Shown: positions 1 to 12,780 of the stretch, piece after piece
Position numbering within the stretch: the first letter of the stretch is position 1
How the letters are laid out: every line of letters begins with the position of its first letter
Assembly (NCBI GenBank): GCA_024516035.1
Contig: CM044959.1
Span: 21,852,741 to 21,916,740 of the forward strand
DNA: 64,000 bases
DNA from: Bactericera cockerelli
Taxonomy: Eukaryota; Arthropoda; Insecta; Hemiptera; Triozidae
Direction of reading: 5' to 3'
Notes under the pieces: generated by a model
What the model was told of the DNA's origin: nothing
Database searches by the model: none
The model's input: only the letters and a program-made list of their open reading frames with translations
Program-made: the position numbers and the translations under genes

Positions 1-1000
1 CCAGATTGCACATTTCTCCATTCCCGTTCTGTCCCGCACTCACTTGGCAACACCGCATGACCTTGTCTGTTGAAAGTATCTCCATTGAATCATATGGAGA
101 GAAAAAAGTTCAAGGTTAAACATTGTCTCTTGAGATAAGTCTATAGATCTTTCACGAATGAGACTATAGCATGATTTACATGTATTCTGAATGCATGATC
201 GAAAGTATATTATGTAGATCGCTCTTCTAATACCAGCATAATACTTATTCATCGCAAATTTAATAGACACGTCCACTTAAAAAAGTCACCTATGATTCCT
301 ATGAATATTATCTTTGATAGAAGATAGGTTGGTTACATAGTTACATTCTAAGAAAGAACCAACTCCAACCAATGAATTACGAAGAAGCTAGTAGAGAACT
401 GAACGGTTATTGCATATACTTACTTGGAAGGAAAAGAAGAATAATAAATAAAAACTTGGCGTGTGTTAGGCATTGTTGAAGAATCTGCTGATGGCACAAT
501 GCATAACAAAGTCTATGGCTACAAAATAGTTATTCCTCAACATCAATGCTAAGACTATAGCCATTTATCAACAACTATACGTTAGTCCAGGGGTTTCCAA
601 AGTTTCAACGGGAGAGTACCAAACAGTTAATAATGAAATGAGATACTGAAGAATAGAAACTAAAAGACCTTCTTACATACTAATCAAGATCTTCCTCTGT
701 TTCCCCATCTTCATAGGTTTAATACATTCAATTGCAAATATTAAGGAGGAAATTCCCTTTATTATTTAGTATGATGTTGGTAAAATTCCTCAAACCTCAG
801 TATTTTGAAAAAATGGGTATAAAATTCCAAAGTAATCCCTGTTTCTAAACGTCTCTTATAGAGTTAAGATGAATCGCTAAAATACATGGGTGATGCGCAA
901 AATTACGTACTTATACGTACATGCAATAGCTAAGTATACCTATTCCAATACAATCAATTAAAACTAAATCATCCAAGTACTAAATAATACATGAAGGAAA
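1..1000. other. AT-rich sequence, nothing recognised
   Basis: Under the luna reading this is intronic. No domain, tRNA-like box or repeat was found. Short frames such as 40-276 (minus) use non-ATG starts and show no family signature. Confidence 0.5.
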
Positions 1001-1129
1001 CTATGTCTGGCTGCCAGTTTCGGCACCACTGCAGTCAGGACTGCCTGGTTGCACATTCTTGGCAAATTTTTCATTCAGAAGTTCACGCGCGACCTTGCTC
1101 AGGCTGACACGGCTTTTCTTCTGGTGCTT
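1001..1129 (-). CDS. Possible terminal coding exon, unknown protein
   Basis: On the minus strand 42 sense codons run from 1129 to 1004 and end at TAG (1003-1001). The segment is much richer in GC than its flanks and gives a charged, non-repetitive peptide starting KHQKKSRVSLSKVAREL and ending GAETGSQT. An AG dinucleotide immediately precedes 1129, so a phase-0 splice acceptor is possible; it follows an AT-rich tract with only a weak pyrimidine run. No polyadenylation signal was seen just downstream. I do not recognise the protein; it does not resemble a KLF zinc-finger C-terminus, so it is probably not luna. The opposite strand is also partly open, which weakens the case. Confidence 0.3.
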   Translation of the reverse strand, partial: KHQKKSRVSLSKVARELLNEKFAKNVQPGSPDCSGAETGSQT

Positions 1130-1984
1130 CTACTAGCAATACTACAATTATAATATAACTATGCTCGATACTGCAGCACTCATCCAGCATACATGTTATG
1201 TGTTCAAGACATATATGTATGTACAAAACATATATGTATGTACAATACATACATAACAGCACAACATTGAGCTCTGGCTATGAGAGCTGCGTTTCTAGAA
1301 TCTTAACCAGGAATATTTATAATAAGAAGAGAAGAAAGAAATGTGTCTGAACTCAAAACTGCGGCAAGAAGGCAGAACAGTAAATCAGGTCGACTTTACC
1401 TTGAAACATACATGACAATCCTCAAGGAAATAATGATATGATTTTTGCAAAAGTATGTACGCTTCATGATGCCAGCAGACACTAAATAAACAAAATTCGA
1501 TAGTAAAAACACCAAGGTAAGTACATACAATATCCTGATATACTGACCGGCTTTCATATATCTATGTTCATACATAATATACATATCTATGTATCCATAC
1601 AGGAAGATGGGTTTCAAAATCAGGTCATGAGGAAGAAAACTTATCAGTTGGTATTTAACACAGTTCAAAAATACTTCAAATTACTTACTGAAACTGGAGA
1701 TGTAGAGCATTTCACAACACGTTATCCGAGCTGCCTAGATTTCTACATAGAATTTGTAACACAAATGCGACACACGTGAAGTTTGTGTTTTTATTTCTGT
1801 TCTATTGAATGTTGGGTAGTAGGTACCTAATGTCTTATATTGTTCAAAGTAAATATACAAAGCTTCATGTTGTCCGTCACTGGATAACACAATGTCTGCC
1901 ACATATTAGGAACAGTCCAAACTTCACGAGGCTTGAGTGGAGGTTGTGGACTCCGGACATCGCAAATAGAAAGACTAGAACCGG
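1130..1984. other. No gene; short tandem ATATGTATGTACA repeat
   Basis: At 1209-1250 a unit like ACATATATGTATGTACAA occurs twice in tandem. The rest is AT-rich with no recognisable feature. Confidence 0.5.
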
Positions 1985-2045
1985 CGGGATTTGAACCCGG
2001 ATCACCTGTGCACCAACCTGCTACGGAGACTACTGACTGCCAAAA
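1985..2045 (-). repeat. tRNA-like SINE head fragment
   Basis: The minus strand carries a B-box-like GGGTTCAAATCCCGCC preceded by an A-box-like region around 'gtagcaggttgg'. Only the head is recognisable. Confidence 0.5.
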
Positions 2046-2225
2046 TTTAATATAACTTCTAGATAGGTATAGCTAGGTCGGGCGCTGTTGAGATATTTAG
2101 CAGCAATACACCACCGGGGTTGCCAGTTGAACGACTGGTATATGTTAGTTCTAGTTACCTGCTGGAGATATATGTACGTATATAGACAAACCTAGTACAT
2201 ATTTTATTTATATATGTACAGTGTA

Positions 2226-2602
2226 TAGTCGAGCCTACATATAAGGGAACCCCCGAGACCGGAATTTTTACACTTATAATCCAGGTTTTTCTTCTAAAGA
2301 GGTTATTTTCCCTTAAAGAGAGATATAATTTGGACCTGAAAATTGTTCACTTATATCGAGGTTTCACTTATATCCAGTTCTCTTCTTATATCAAGGTTTC
2401 TCTTATGTCAGGTTCTCTTCTTATATCCAGGTTTCTCTTATAAAGAGGTTATTTCCCCTTAAAGAGAGGTATAATTTGGAAACGAAAATTGTTCACTTTT
2501 ATCGAGGATTCGCTTATATCCAGTTCTCTTTTTATATCGAGGATTCGTTTATATGCAGTTCTCTTCTTATATCCAGGTTTCACTTATATCCAGGCTTGAC
2601 TG
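2226..2602. mobile_element. Pogo-like MITE with internal 146-bp tandem duplication
   Basis: Termini are TAGTCGAGCCTACATATAAG at left and, read from the right, CAGTCAAGCCTGGATATAAG. TA dinucleotides flank both ends (2224-2225 and 2603-2604). The interior repeats TATATCCAGGTTTCTCTTAT-type words, and a block starting at 2281 recurs at 2427. The terminal sequence matches the CAGTCAARCCT type of pogo/Tigger elements. No coding capacity. Confidence 0.65.
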
Positions 2603-2604
2603 TA

Positions 2605-3483
2605 TTATGGTAAGTCACTATCAGTTTTTAAATGACAAGAAGACTTAACCCTTAGCCCATCAGAGGGCTTAAGATTTGAACATTTTATACAAAAAATCCC
2701 TGCATGAAATTTGGTTGCATGCGTAGACAATGACATGTATTTGTATCTCTTTGTAGAACTTTTTCTATTGCATATTGGTGTAGCATTGGAATTATCGGAG
2801 AGGGCATGCATATTCCATTAAGTTAAATTTACAAGGTATTTTCTCTATAATGTGCATATTGCTGATATTGCAGAGATATAAATTTAATCTCCTCCCAGGT
2901 TGTCGCCAAGGATAATTTTATGTACCTCCCTGTTTTCCAACTCCAGGATCACACTCATCCCATCAGTAACCAGGTGACCACATTATCATGAGTGATGAAG
3001 TCAGGACCAGGAAATGGTTCCTAGTTATGAAGCAGGCAGGTGTTTACTATGAAACAAGATCAAAATATGGAACCTGCACTTCTGGGGTACCATTCGGAAT
3101 TACAACGCGATTTTTTTCATCTTTGTATAATCTACTTACCTAGATTTGTGCTTACGGAGTCAGAGATTCTACATTTTGTAAATTACCTAAGTTTCTAATA
3201 AATTACATCTGCCTACCTGGAGTGGACAGTAGAAATAGGTAAACCTATATAAAAACAACATAGAAACATTAACCAATTATTCCAGGAATGAAATGTTCGT
3301 ACTAGTGCTGTAAATACGTTTCATTACCATGATCCTTCATAATACTTTACTTATTTATTTATGAGTTTTTAAGTTTTCAGAAACGATCTAATCATTGGAG
3401 ACAGCTGGTGGAGTCGTGTTGAAGTCTTGATAAGCTATAATTACTCATGACCTCCTGACTAATGAGTAATTAGTGCTCATTAC
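2605..3483. other. No gene seen
   Basis: AT-rich. At about 3445-3485 ATTACTCAT/ATGAGTAAT words form a small imperfect palindrome. Nothing else recognised. Confidence 0.5.
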
Positions 3484-3545
3484 TCTTAATGACAGTTTAT
3501 TGAACTCGCCTGCTGGCCTGGGTTCGAATCCCGGCGCGGCATGTG
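3484..3545 (+). repeat. tRNA-like SINE head fragment
   Basis: A strong B box (GGGTTCGAATCCCGGC) lies at about 3519-3535, followed by GCGGCATG. The A-box half is degenerate. Confidence 0.5.
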
Positions 3546-3956
3546 TTACACGAATACCTACGTTCTAATCTAAATGAATGAAATGCTTAGAATACTTGAT
3601 ACCATGCGAAGAAAGGGGATATTTAACACGATTGAAATTCAGCCCTATAGAAAAACCAAGATTTACAGGGAAAAAATGCTCTGCATACTAACATACCTAT
3701 TGATACATAACTATGTATCTACTCAGAAAATAGAGTATTTTGCTAAACTCATGAAATTTAGGTATGTAGGATTTTTTTTTGGTTAGGTAGGTGATATATT
3801 ATGTATAAAATCTAACAAAATATACATAAAAACTACACTCTTTTACAATGTTAACAAAAAAATCTTTTTTTAAAAACATTCAAAGCAAAATAAATCTTCC
3901 TTCTTGAACAATGTTGCAAAGTAAATCTCGCTGAAAACACAAGGCAATATTGTGCA

Positions 3957-3983
3957 GGGTGGGGGTGGGGGCGGGGGTGAGGG
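3957..3983 (+). promoter_or_regulatory. G-quadruplex-capable G-run with GC box
   Basis: Five runs of three or more G separated by single or few bases fit the G4 rule, and they include GGGGCGGGG, a consensus Sp/KLF site. Under the luna reading it lies about 9 kb inside intron 1. Confidence 0.5.
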
Positions 3984-4039
3984 ACCTAGAGCAGCATTAG
4001 TTTCAGACGTAGACGGGACATAATTTTCATACGCTCTTC

Positions 4040-4850
4040 ATTTTAATAATGTCTCTGTCCCTCCCTCCTACGTCAGAGAAAGAGAGACGGAAGGAGCTTA
4101 TGAGAGGGAATATTATAAAGAGAAAAGAATGTTGTGAAAACTTTCTGCACAAGAGAGAGCGAGACCTCTCTTCTACTTCCCTCCCTCTATTCTTCCTCCT
4201 TCCTCCCTCTTCTCCTCACTCTCTTGCTCATCTTTTCCTCTGATTCCTCTTCCCTCTCTCTCTTTCTCCTCCCTTCTTCTTATTTTCCTCTGATTCCTCT
4301 TCTCCTGATTCTCTTCAATCTCCTCTTACCCATCACCTTCACTCCCCCTGACTCAAAGACGAGCATAGAGATGAAATTTGTGTACTCATAAATTATAAAA
4401 TTGTCGACGAAAAAGTTCTCATTGGCTGTCATCGTCCAGAGAGGGAGAGGGAGAAAACTACTTCTAAATACCTCCCTCTTCCCTTCCTCAGACACAGCGG
4501 GGAGACACTAGTTTGTGACCCGGCGAATTCAGAGAGGGAGGAAGAAAAAAAAAGGAGAAAGAGATAAAACTGTCATGACTATGTTGTTGGAAATTAACAA
4601 CTTTTATTTTCTATGTTCGCTCTCTGTTTTAATCGTCTGCGAGGGGAGAGAGGAGAGGAGAAATGGGAGAGAGAGGGAGAGGTGAACTTGTCTGGGAGTC
4701 AGTGTACCTACTTAAAGCAGAAAGTCGGTGCCACTGGAGTGGAGAGAGGGTGAGGAGTACAGAAGGAGGAAAAGGAGTGCTCGCAAGACTCAGAGCATCG
4801 AAATGCTCGCCCTCAGGATTGCAGAGAGAAATAATAGCAAAGTGCACTTA
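4040..4850. repeat. Alternating CT-rich and GA-rich tracts
   Basis: CT-rich at about 4050-4340, GA-rich at 4435-4570 and again at 4636-4830. Many GAGAG words could bind GAGA-factor-type proteins or form triplex DNA. Open frames here are a consequence of base composition. Confidence 0.6.
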
Positions 4851-6460
4851 TGCACAAAGATGACTAAATATTGTGCTGGTTCACTTTGCATTAGCATAAT
4901 GAATGTAAATTTCTTGTTTCTCTCCAAGTCCATTTCCATAATGGATCCAAAGGGATTGACCCAATATGTACAGAATTCGCACCTTAAGCTCTGCTTACAC
5001 TCATTTCAGCATACAAAACTCATTCTCCAGTACGTAATAATTCCCTTCCAATCGGATAGTAATCCCTGGACATGGGCAGCAGGTTTAGTACAACTCAATC
5101 TCACAATGTACGTTACCTGTACATTTACTGAACCTGCGAAGTATATACCTACCTACCTACCTACCTACTGTGATATGACGTGCAATAGTGTATTACAGTC
5201 CTTCTTATTAGTAGCTAACGTAATTGATCTTTAAGGCACTTCCAATCGTAATCTGAAGAACGACGGCTCAAGAGGTCAAGCCCCGAGCATGTCAAATTTA
5301 AGGCAAATCACTGTTAAAAAAACATAAATACATACTGTTGTTTTGCCACACCGTTTTCAATATGGCATGATTTTACATCGCATAAAGTTGCGATCTATTA
5401 GCAATTCTTTATTTTACATTTAAATTCCAATAAATCTGAACAGAAAATACTTCTTATTCCTGTGTAATAGTTACTTGTGCAAATTAATATTAATCCACTG
5501 GTACTTACATTTAATAAATTATGCAAGATAATATTACACATAAAATTGATTAATAGACAATACCTCCTAAACCCAGTACCACATAACATGTGTAAGAGAA
5601 GTATTCAGGATAATCATTATGTATTGTATGTGAGTACAGGAATTAAAATTAATTTGTAGTTTCTGCAGCATATTGGTTTCCATAGTGACTCAAGTACGTG
5701 ACACATTTTGTGCAGGAATGCTGGTGGGATTGATCAGTAATATGATTCTTATACAATACTTTGGCAGAACAAAATATACTAATTTATAACAGGCATATTA
5801 CAAAAGAGAAGATTTTTTTCAAAAGAAAATGATCAAATAATTAAATTAAGAACATGTCTAACGGGGGTCTAACATGTTGCATTGTCTGCGCCAATCTCTT
5901 CCTCACAACCTTTGAGTAATGTTTCACTTGTTTGTATTATGTAAATGAAAGCTCCTTGCATATAAATTACATAAATATCTTCATCAAGCTTTGACCCCTA
6001 AGAGGCAAACAAAATAATGAACCTGCAGGATTTGATACATTAGAATCAGATGTTCAGTGGTCAACACTCAAACTTCACAAAGTAGTGAAAACTCGCAGTA
6101 AAAAACTCGAAATACATCGTAGCACATTTTCCATGAAATATGCTTGTCCATTGCTACCCCTGGAATGTATTAATTGTATATTATGTAGAATATCTAATTT
6201 CTTAACAATCACAAGAACAATTTTATGTCTACATAATTTACAGCCCACACATGAGAATGCAAGTGGTTTTTTTAATTGCATTTTTCGTAGATTGCGTCAT
6301 AGGCTAAATACAGCTACATAGTTATGCTTATTAATGGAATTGAAGAAAATTTCTACTGTTAATATATCTTGGTAATACAACAGCAGCTAATGGTGACTAG
6401 TAGTTATTCTATTCCACTTTTAACACCTACATATATGTACCTATGTATGTTTACAATCAT
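4851..6460. other. No gene; short (CCTA)n
   Basis: A CCTA microsatellite (about five units) lies at 5147-5167. The rest is AT-rich with no recognised element. Confidence 0.5.
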
Positions 6461-6678
6461 ATAATAATAATGAAACTCTTTAGTGGAAGGTAACCACTAG
6501 CTGAGGTTAATGCTCAAAGCATTTTCTACCGCCTAACCCTCAGATTCTTATTATAATGTGGTCACAAACTCAAATTAATGAGGAAAAATTCATGCTCTGA
6601 GTGGGATGCGAACCAACGAATCCCCTTGATAATTGGATTACCAGACTAGCGCCTTAACCACTTGACTACCAATGCACG
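6461..6678 (-). repeat. tRNA-derived SINE, family S1
   Basis: Read on the minus strand: a tRNA-like head (about 6678-6600, B box GGTTCGCATCCCA), a body including CTCATTAATTTGAGTTTGTG, then a TTATTATTAT tail. It is closely matched by 23441-23633 (minus) and by the 3' part at 60521-60612 (plus). Confidence 0.8.
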
Positions 6679-7184
6679 GTTTCATATCAATATTTCATGT
6701 ATGAGTCAGGAAGAAAAATACAAGGATATGTGATAAGACTGATAAGACTCGTAGATTTCATACGTGTTGTTCTTCAGAGTTCAATCAAAGCAGATTACTA
6801 AAATATTAGGTATTTTTTTGTTGTTGATTTTTTCTCATTTCTAATATTTTTATGAATCCAGTCGATCTTAGGTCCCACCTTCATGTTCCATATTCAGGAT
6901 GGTCGATATAACCATGGTCAATGGAGATGATTTATTCAATTTCATGGCAATATTATGTTCAATTGTTCAACCTATTGACAACTTTTAACCTACACCGCCG
7001 AAGGTAGGTGTTAAGTCTTAGTTGCCAACTTGTCAGAGCCTTAGCCGACCATGAACCAGGCGATATTGGGGTCACACTGTAGAACAACTATCAACTGTGT
7101 GAAACAATATAGGGTGGTGTTTGAGCACACGAAAATGTAAATAGGAAACTTTTTAGAATAAGAACTTTAAAAATGGTTAAATAG
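6679..7184. other. No gene seen
   Basis: AT-rich; nothing recognised. Confidence 0.4.
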
Positions 7185-7590
7185 TGTTCATGTAACATGT
7201 AAAAAAAAATTGAAATCGGAGCAAAGAAATATTATTTCTTTTACAAAAACGAACACAATACTTCCGATTTCTAATATTAGAAATTTCTCGGAAGTAAAAG
7301 TGAAAAACTGTAGACTTTACATTAATTACCTACGTGTCAATAATTATTAATATACCTAAAGAAAATAATATCTGATGTGGATGCTTGCATGCGTGTTTCT
7401 TAGAAATTAATGTAAAATGGCTCTTGAAATTTATCTACTATATTTACAATAGGTTAATAACGTGAAAAGGTAGATAAGGCTCGTTGAAGAACAAATAGAC
7501 TGGCGAAATTCTGCTTAGGGCAGGACTCGAACCAAGGTAACCTTGAGAGAATAGTAGCCTACTCCGTAGGTACGTAGGAGTGCAATCTGG
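7185..7590 (-). repeat. Repeat shared with the interior of the 50-51 kb element
   Basis: The stretch 'gaaatcggagcaaa ... gaacacaatactt ... gatttctaatattagaaatttctcggaagta' at 7212-7302 recurs at 50943-51028. In both places it is followed at some distance by a minus-strand tRNA-like B box (here about 7520-7545). It may be a SINE of its own, present as an older copy inside the Transib-like element. Confidence 0.55.
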
Positions 7591-9035
7591 TATGCGAATT
7601 TTAATACTATAGTACAGTGAGTCACTTGGTAAATATTTAGCAACCTACAAACAAGAAAAGTACATAGTTCATGCTATGTATTGACATGTACATACAGATA
7701 ATGTTAGTTACTTTAATAGTTAGGGTGCTGGAGTATATACTATTACTATGCTGAGTGCAGGGACTGTAGGCTACTAGTGTTGATCATTATCATCTACTGC
7801 TACTGCAGCAGGTATTGTATACTGCACCAAGTATTGTAAGCAAGGTGTCCTGTGGAATTAGAATTTTACTAGAGAACAATAGTAAACACTTTAAATAGCA
7901 TGATTTACGTTCTTGTTATATTACGATAAGACTGCTGATAGTGGTGGTAATCATGTTGATTTCAGTGAAAGACTATTGAGAAGGTGAGATAGATCTATGT
8001 ACAATGTAATTAATTACAGTGATAAGGGACAATCCCCAGTGGAACACGGTTGTAGGAGATTTTAAATATGGATGTTATCCGATGACAGTATTGATGATGT
8101 AAAAAATATTACATGATGATACTGATGATGAGAAGACTAATGATGTCGACCCGCCGGTCCTAATGGTAATGATGTGGACTCAAGTGTTAGGGTTTTCCAA
8201 TCATGAGTGTCGCTTGTGTGACAGTTAGTTTTAGTTTTGATAATTCAATCAATCATGATGACTAGGGATCAGAGAGGTAGTTTGAAAATGATGCGTTAAT
8301 GGGTTTTTCCAGAGATGATACATTTGAAGGCGTTAATAGGCGCCTAATTGTAGGGAATAGGTAGGTATCAGACTTTGGAGACATAATTGGTTTCATTTTT
8401 ATTTAGTAATACATGTAAGAGAAGTTCGTATACTAATCAAGTTCTGACTGATGAGCATAGGAGCGAGGAGCGACGGGCTATAATCCATAATGCAGGCAGG
8501 GATCAATGTAAAAAGTGTCTTTACATAAAAATTTAAGTTATGTAATTTTATAACCTCTCATTGAAGGTCTTATTAGTAAGATTTTTCAAGGGTATTTAAA
8601 AAACATCGGTGTCATCAGTGTCGGAATTTCGACCGCTTTCTGGCGCAGTGATTTCCACTGAACACATGTACTTGTAGATAGGTACCACTAGAATGTTTCT
8701 CTCGATGTTCAAGAAAGTTTACACTAGACTATGCTTATTATAACCTAATTACGATATAATATATTAAATTTTATGTTTTTACGCTACTTGCTACAAAAGA
8801 CACATGTCTGTGGGGCACACAATATATTGTATTATTTTTATGTTGAACTGTACATAGATAGAAAAGTTTCACTGGTTGCAATTTAGCAAGAAAAATGGCG
8901 ACAAATGCATTTTTCTTCCTCTTCCTTCTTATATTTTTTACTATTTTTTCTCCTTCTTCTAAACATTTTCCATCTCTTTTTCTCCCTCTCTCCTCTCTCA
9001 ATAGTTGTAGATAAATTTCATCACACATTTTTGAT
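7591..9035. other. No gene seen
   Basis: No recognised domain, repeat or RNA. A pyrimidine-rich patch lies at about 8910-9000. Confidence 0.4.
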
Positions 9036-9345
9036 CGCGCGATTAGCTCAATGGTTAAGCACATTGAGCTAATCGCGGGACCTTCCCATGCGGAAGGTCC
9101 CGGGTTCGATCTCCCATGCCGACAAATATTTGAATTGTTAGTTAGGTTACAGTTGTTTGTAAGGGATAGCTTCCGTTGCGCTCGTATTGACCCAGCACCT
9201 AAATGAGAAGTATTGTGTCACTTCTCGCCTATCAGAGGGGAGGCATAATACGGGATGAGCAAGCTACAACACAGCCCACAACCGTCTACAGTAGCTCCTG
9301 TTTCATGGCTACGAAATAAAACAAGGCTGTGAAACACTCATTAAA
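9036..9345 (+). repeat. tRNA-derived SINE, family S2, with unusual paired head
   Basis: The A box (TTAGCTCAATGGTTAAGC) and B box (GGGTTCGATCTCCC) are clear. The body runs through CATGGCTACGAAATAAAAC to an A-rich end. Body relatives on the minus strand lie at 46230-46385 and 58541-58690. The head also contains a perfect 15-bp stem (9038-9052 with 9063-9077) and a second 10-bp stem (GGGACCTTCC/GGAAGGTCCC). Confidence 0.75.
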
Positions 9346-9404
9346 AAAAATGTACCTACGACATCTCTTTAAAAAAAACTTCTCATCCTGGAAACATTAA
9401 CTCC

Positions 9405-9485
9405 AGGATCGGTGCAGAAAAAATCCTTGACCCTGACAGGAATCGAGCTCAAGTCAAGACATCCGCTTACCACCCAACGTTAAAT
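9405..9485 (-). repeat. tRNA-like SINE head
   Basis: The minus strand shows an A-box-like 'gggtggtaagcgg' and a B-box-like GCTCGATTCCTGTC. The body was not assigned. Confidence 0.45.
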
Positions 9486-10735
9486 TTTTCGCATGTTCCA
9501 ATAAAAAGTTTAGTACCTACTCAATTATTTGCCAGCTCAAGATCAGCCTTATCTCTGGCATTAAGCTTAAAGCTCCTTCAGTCAGGTCAGGTGAACACCT
9601 GTGTCTGAGAATTGCATTTCTTACGAGTTATAATAATTGTATTCATACAACTTAAAGTATAGGTATCAACGGTAACATTTTCGGCAATAACCCCCCATCT
9701 TTTGGTTAGGACAGATGTATTTATCTATTTTTTCGTTTTTATTGTTTATGTTGTTTCCATTTTTTTATAATAATAAAATTATTTGTATTGTACATCTCGT
9801 ATACCTAAGTCTTCGTATCTAATAAAGCATATCTTAATAATAATATAGTTTAATGTAGTTACTTATCATGAATTTTCCATCTAGTTATACAAAAAAGTTT
9901 CATCTAGTACACTCAGGAACAAAAAGTTGCAAAAGGAATTCAGCTCAAAATTTAAAATTTTGCAAATTTATATAAATTTGTAAAATTTTCAAAATCACAA
10001 TAAATAGATAGTAGGTGGGGTGGTAACGATTTTTTCCTGATAAAATGTTTCAAATGCTCAGGTTGCTAACTTAGCTTTTATCAAACACCTCGGCCGAGGT
10101 GTGAAGAACGCCCTATACAAAGAAAGAGACAGTACCTACCTAGGTAATTTTTTTTCCTGAACCATGCCTCAACTTGGAAAAAAAAAAAAAAAATTCACAA
10201 GGTGATGCCTACGAATGGTTTGATCCAATCAATTCTTAACGGATGGGCAATAATTCATTTGAGATTAACTAGGCAATTCTGCATTGATCACAGGATTCCC
10301 ACAGTTAAAATAGATTGCCTAACCACGATTGGAATCCCAGGCTAATGTGGCAGTTGGTTAGTTCCCGTTTGCTGGTTAGGTGCTCCTGGTTTATAGCCCA
10401 TGTCAAATCCAAACTTACCACTCCCATGCTAATTTGAAAGTCACGGCCTGAGTAGGTAGCTATAAATAGTAAGTAGGTACTAAATAACTTCATATAGGTA
10501 ACTAGAAATACAATTTTCAATTCCAACACTGGTATAGAGAGATGCCTATTATGTTCGGTTATATCTGCCGTGTGGTTTTTCGACGGTTTTCACGTGTAGC
10601 CCATTATAATCATTTAGCTACACGGTTACTCATTTCAATTGACATTTTTGAAAATTTCATATGATTTTATTAACTTGGTCACTTAAAAAAATCTAAGTAG
10701 GTACTCTTTATTTCTAAAAAAAAAACTGCTGGAAT
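9486..10735. other. No gene; one perfect palindrome
   Basis: ACACCTCGGCCGAGGTGT at 10085-10102 is an 18-bp perfect palindrome. No other feature was recognised. Confidence 0.45.
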
Positions 10736-10824
10736 AGTCTTGGTCTTACTGCTGGAATAATGGGACTTAATATTCCTAATCGGGCAGTAGGTACCTATAA
10801 GTAAGGCGACATTATTATATTATA
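10736..10824 (+). repeat. SINE family S8, 3' fragment
   Basis: The body 'cttactgctggaataatggg' and end 'gtaaggcgacattattat' match the full-length copy at 53294-53500. Confidence 0.7.
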
Positions 10825-12184
10825 ATCCACTCTTCAGACTTTTCTGCATTGAGATAATATTAGCATTTTATTATTAATTTTAGAGATGTACCTGTACCAA
10901 TTTGAGCCATAATTTATATTCCCCGGTAATTTTCCTATTCAGAAAATGGAAAATATGACTTCTGGTTTCGGATATGATCCCCAATTTCATGTATTTGGTC
11001 AATTATATTTCATGTAGGTAGCTTTGTTTAATTTAAAGTAAACCCATTGCCTGAGTGTCTTCGAAGTCCTACAACATCTTATCAATCGAGGCATCAGTTT
11101 TATTTTGGACTTAATTTACTGGAGTCAGAGTGCATTATGTTTCTCACTGGAGAGAGCGCTGATTTGTCTCTCATTGAATTAAGTAACGGTTCAATGTCTA
11201 CATTAAGTCTGTTGACTTGACGCAGAACGCAGCTTATGTAAAAATAAGTTATGTAAACTTGTGAGCAATAGACAGATTATGAAAATTAGGTGATGTTATG
11301 AATAACAAGAAAAACAATTCATCAATTAAATCTACTATGGTTGCATAGGCATTATTAACAAATGATTAATTCGAGAAATTGGTTTGTCAGTACGTCATTA
11401 GCCATATGATTGTTTAGATGTTTAGAATAATACTACTCATGGGCTCTGGCATCTTAGAGCTTTTTTTTTTTTTTTTTTTTTTATATATTTTTTAACAAAT
11501 GTATCGTAGCAAGAGCAGCTTTATTTTTCAAAATACAATTTAGGTATACAATAATTACAATTTAAGTATACAAGAATAAATATTACAGAATAAGAGCAGA
11601 TATAAAACATTTGAGCATTGTACACATTTTTTTTTTTTTACATGAAGTTATCTACATTGCCCTTATCTTATCGATACCCAGAGATCATTAATAATTATTC
11701 ATAACATATTCACAACTTAAGTTGTAATTTGTAATTTATTTGCATAAATAATATTGTACATAGTGTAGGTATAATAGGTAACATATATTTAATGCGACTA
11801 CCCCACACTAAGGGGTACAGTCCTCTTGTTTTGTGGGGTAGTTTCATTTCTTAAAATAGTTTTTTTTACCTCTAACTCATAGTTTTATTTTCGAAAAATA
11901 CAAATCCGACTACATTTTACAAAAGAAAGATGCAGATATTTGAAATACAATGTAAAATACTATAGATCATTCTACATAATTATATCTCTGTAAGCTATGA
12001 CCTACTAGTACAAAGCTGAATTTTCTCTTGAATGTTCTCCGTTTCGTGAAAGAACGCTAGCCATAGGCAGAATCCCTTAGTTGTGACAGAGCACTGGGTC
12101 TGAGCTTAGTATGTACTTATTTCTTTTCCGTATCCATCCAAGCAGATCCTAAAGACAGGCCAAATTGAATGGTTAACAATCAAT
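10825..12184. other. No gene; poly-T and a short hairpin
   Basis: A T-run begins at 11461. ACTACCCCACA at about 11797 pairs with TGTGGGGTAGT at about 11840, an 11-bp stem. The rest is AT-rich. Confidence 0.5.
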
Positions 12185-12335
12185 GACCGACTTAAATAGC
12201 TTGATTGATAAGGCGGTGGACTTATAACCTGGAGGTCGCCGGTCGGTGCAGTGGTTCAATTCCCAAGTTGCAAAAATTCCGTAAAGCTTGAGTAATTGGG
12301 ATATCACTGTTGTGATTAACACAAATATGATAACT
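12185..12335 (+). repeat. tRNA-derived SINE, family S3
   Basis: Head 'agcttgattgataaggcggtggactt', B box GTGGTTCAATTCCCAAG, body 'gagtaattgggatatcac' and tail 'aatatgataact'. The family recurs at 23324, 34438, 54443 and 59992. This copy has an extra 'ccggtcggtgca' between the anticodon-like region and the B box. Confidence 0.8.
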
Positions 12336-12780
12336 AGTTACAGCAAATGATTCAACTTGGCGGGTTCTGTCCTATTTACATTGGATGGAAAATATAAGAT
12401 GGATTCTACTGCCTGTGGTTTGACGAGGCAGATATGTACACTTGTTCAGTCTTATTTCAATGCCAAACAGCACCGCAATTTAACGTCCTAATGGAATAAG
12501 TAAACAATAACAATTTCTTGACTACCTACAATGTAACACAATAGATGGCAACCCCGCAAAATGAGATCATGGCAACAGAATAAAATTCAATATTATTTTA
12601 CATCACATTTATAGTTCGTGTTTTAAAATTTCCATAAATAATTACATACTTACAACAACAGCACCACAACTCAGAACAGAGCTGTCTCTTCCCGGCTCGT
12701 CTTACCGAGGCATGGCTTTTCTCGCAGAACCCAGGCTTTACCATTACAATTTTAGACAAGATCATTCTTAGTGTTATTTC
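12336..12780. other. No gene; intronic under the luna reading
   Basis: A GC-richer patch at 12660-12745 gave no recognisable peptide on either strand. Confidence 0.4.
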
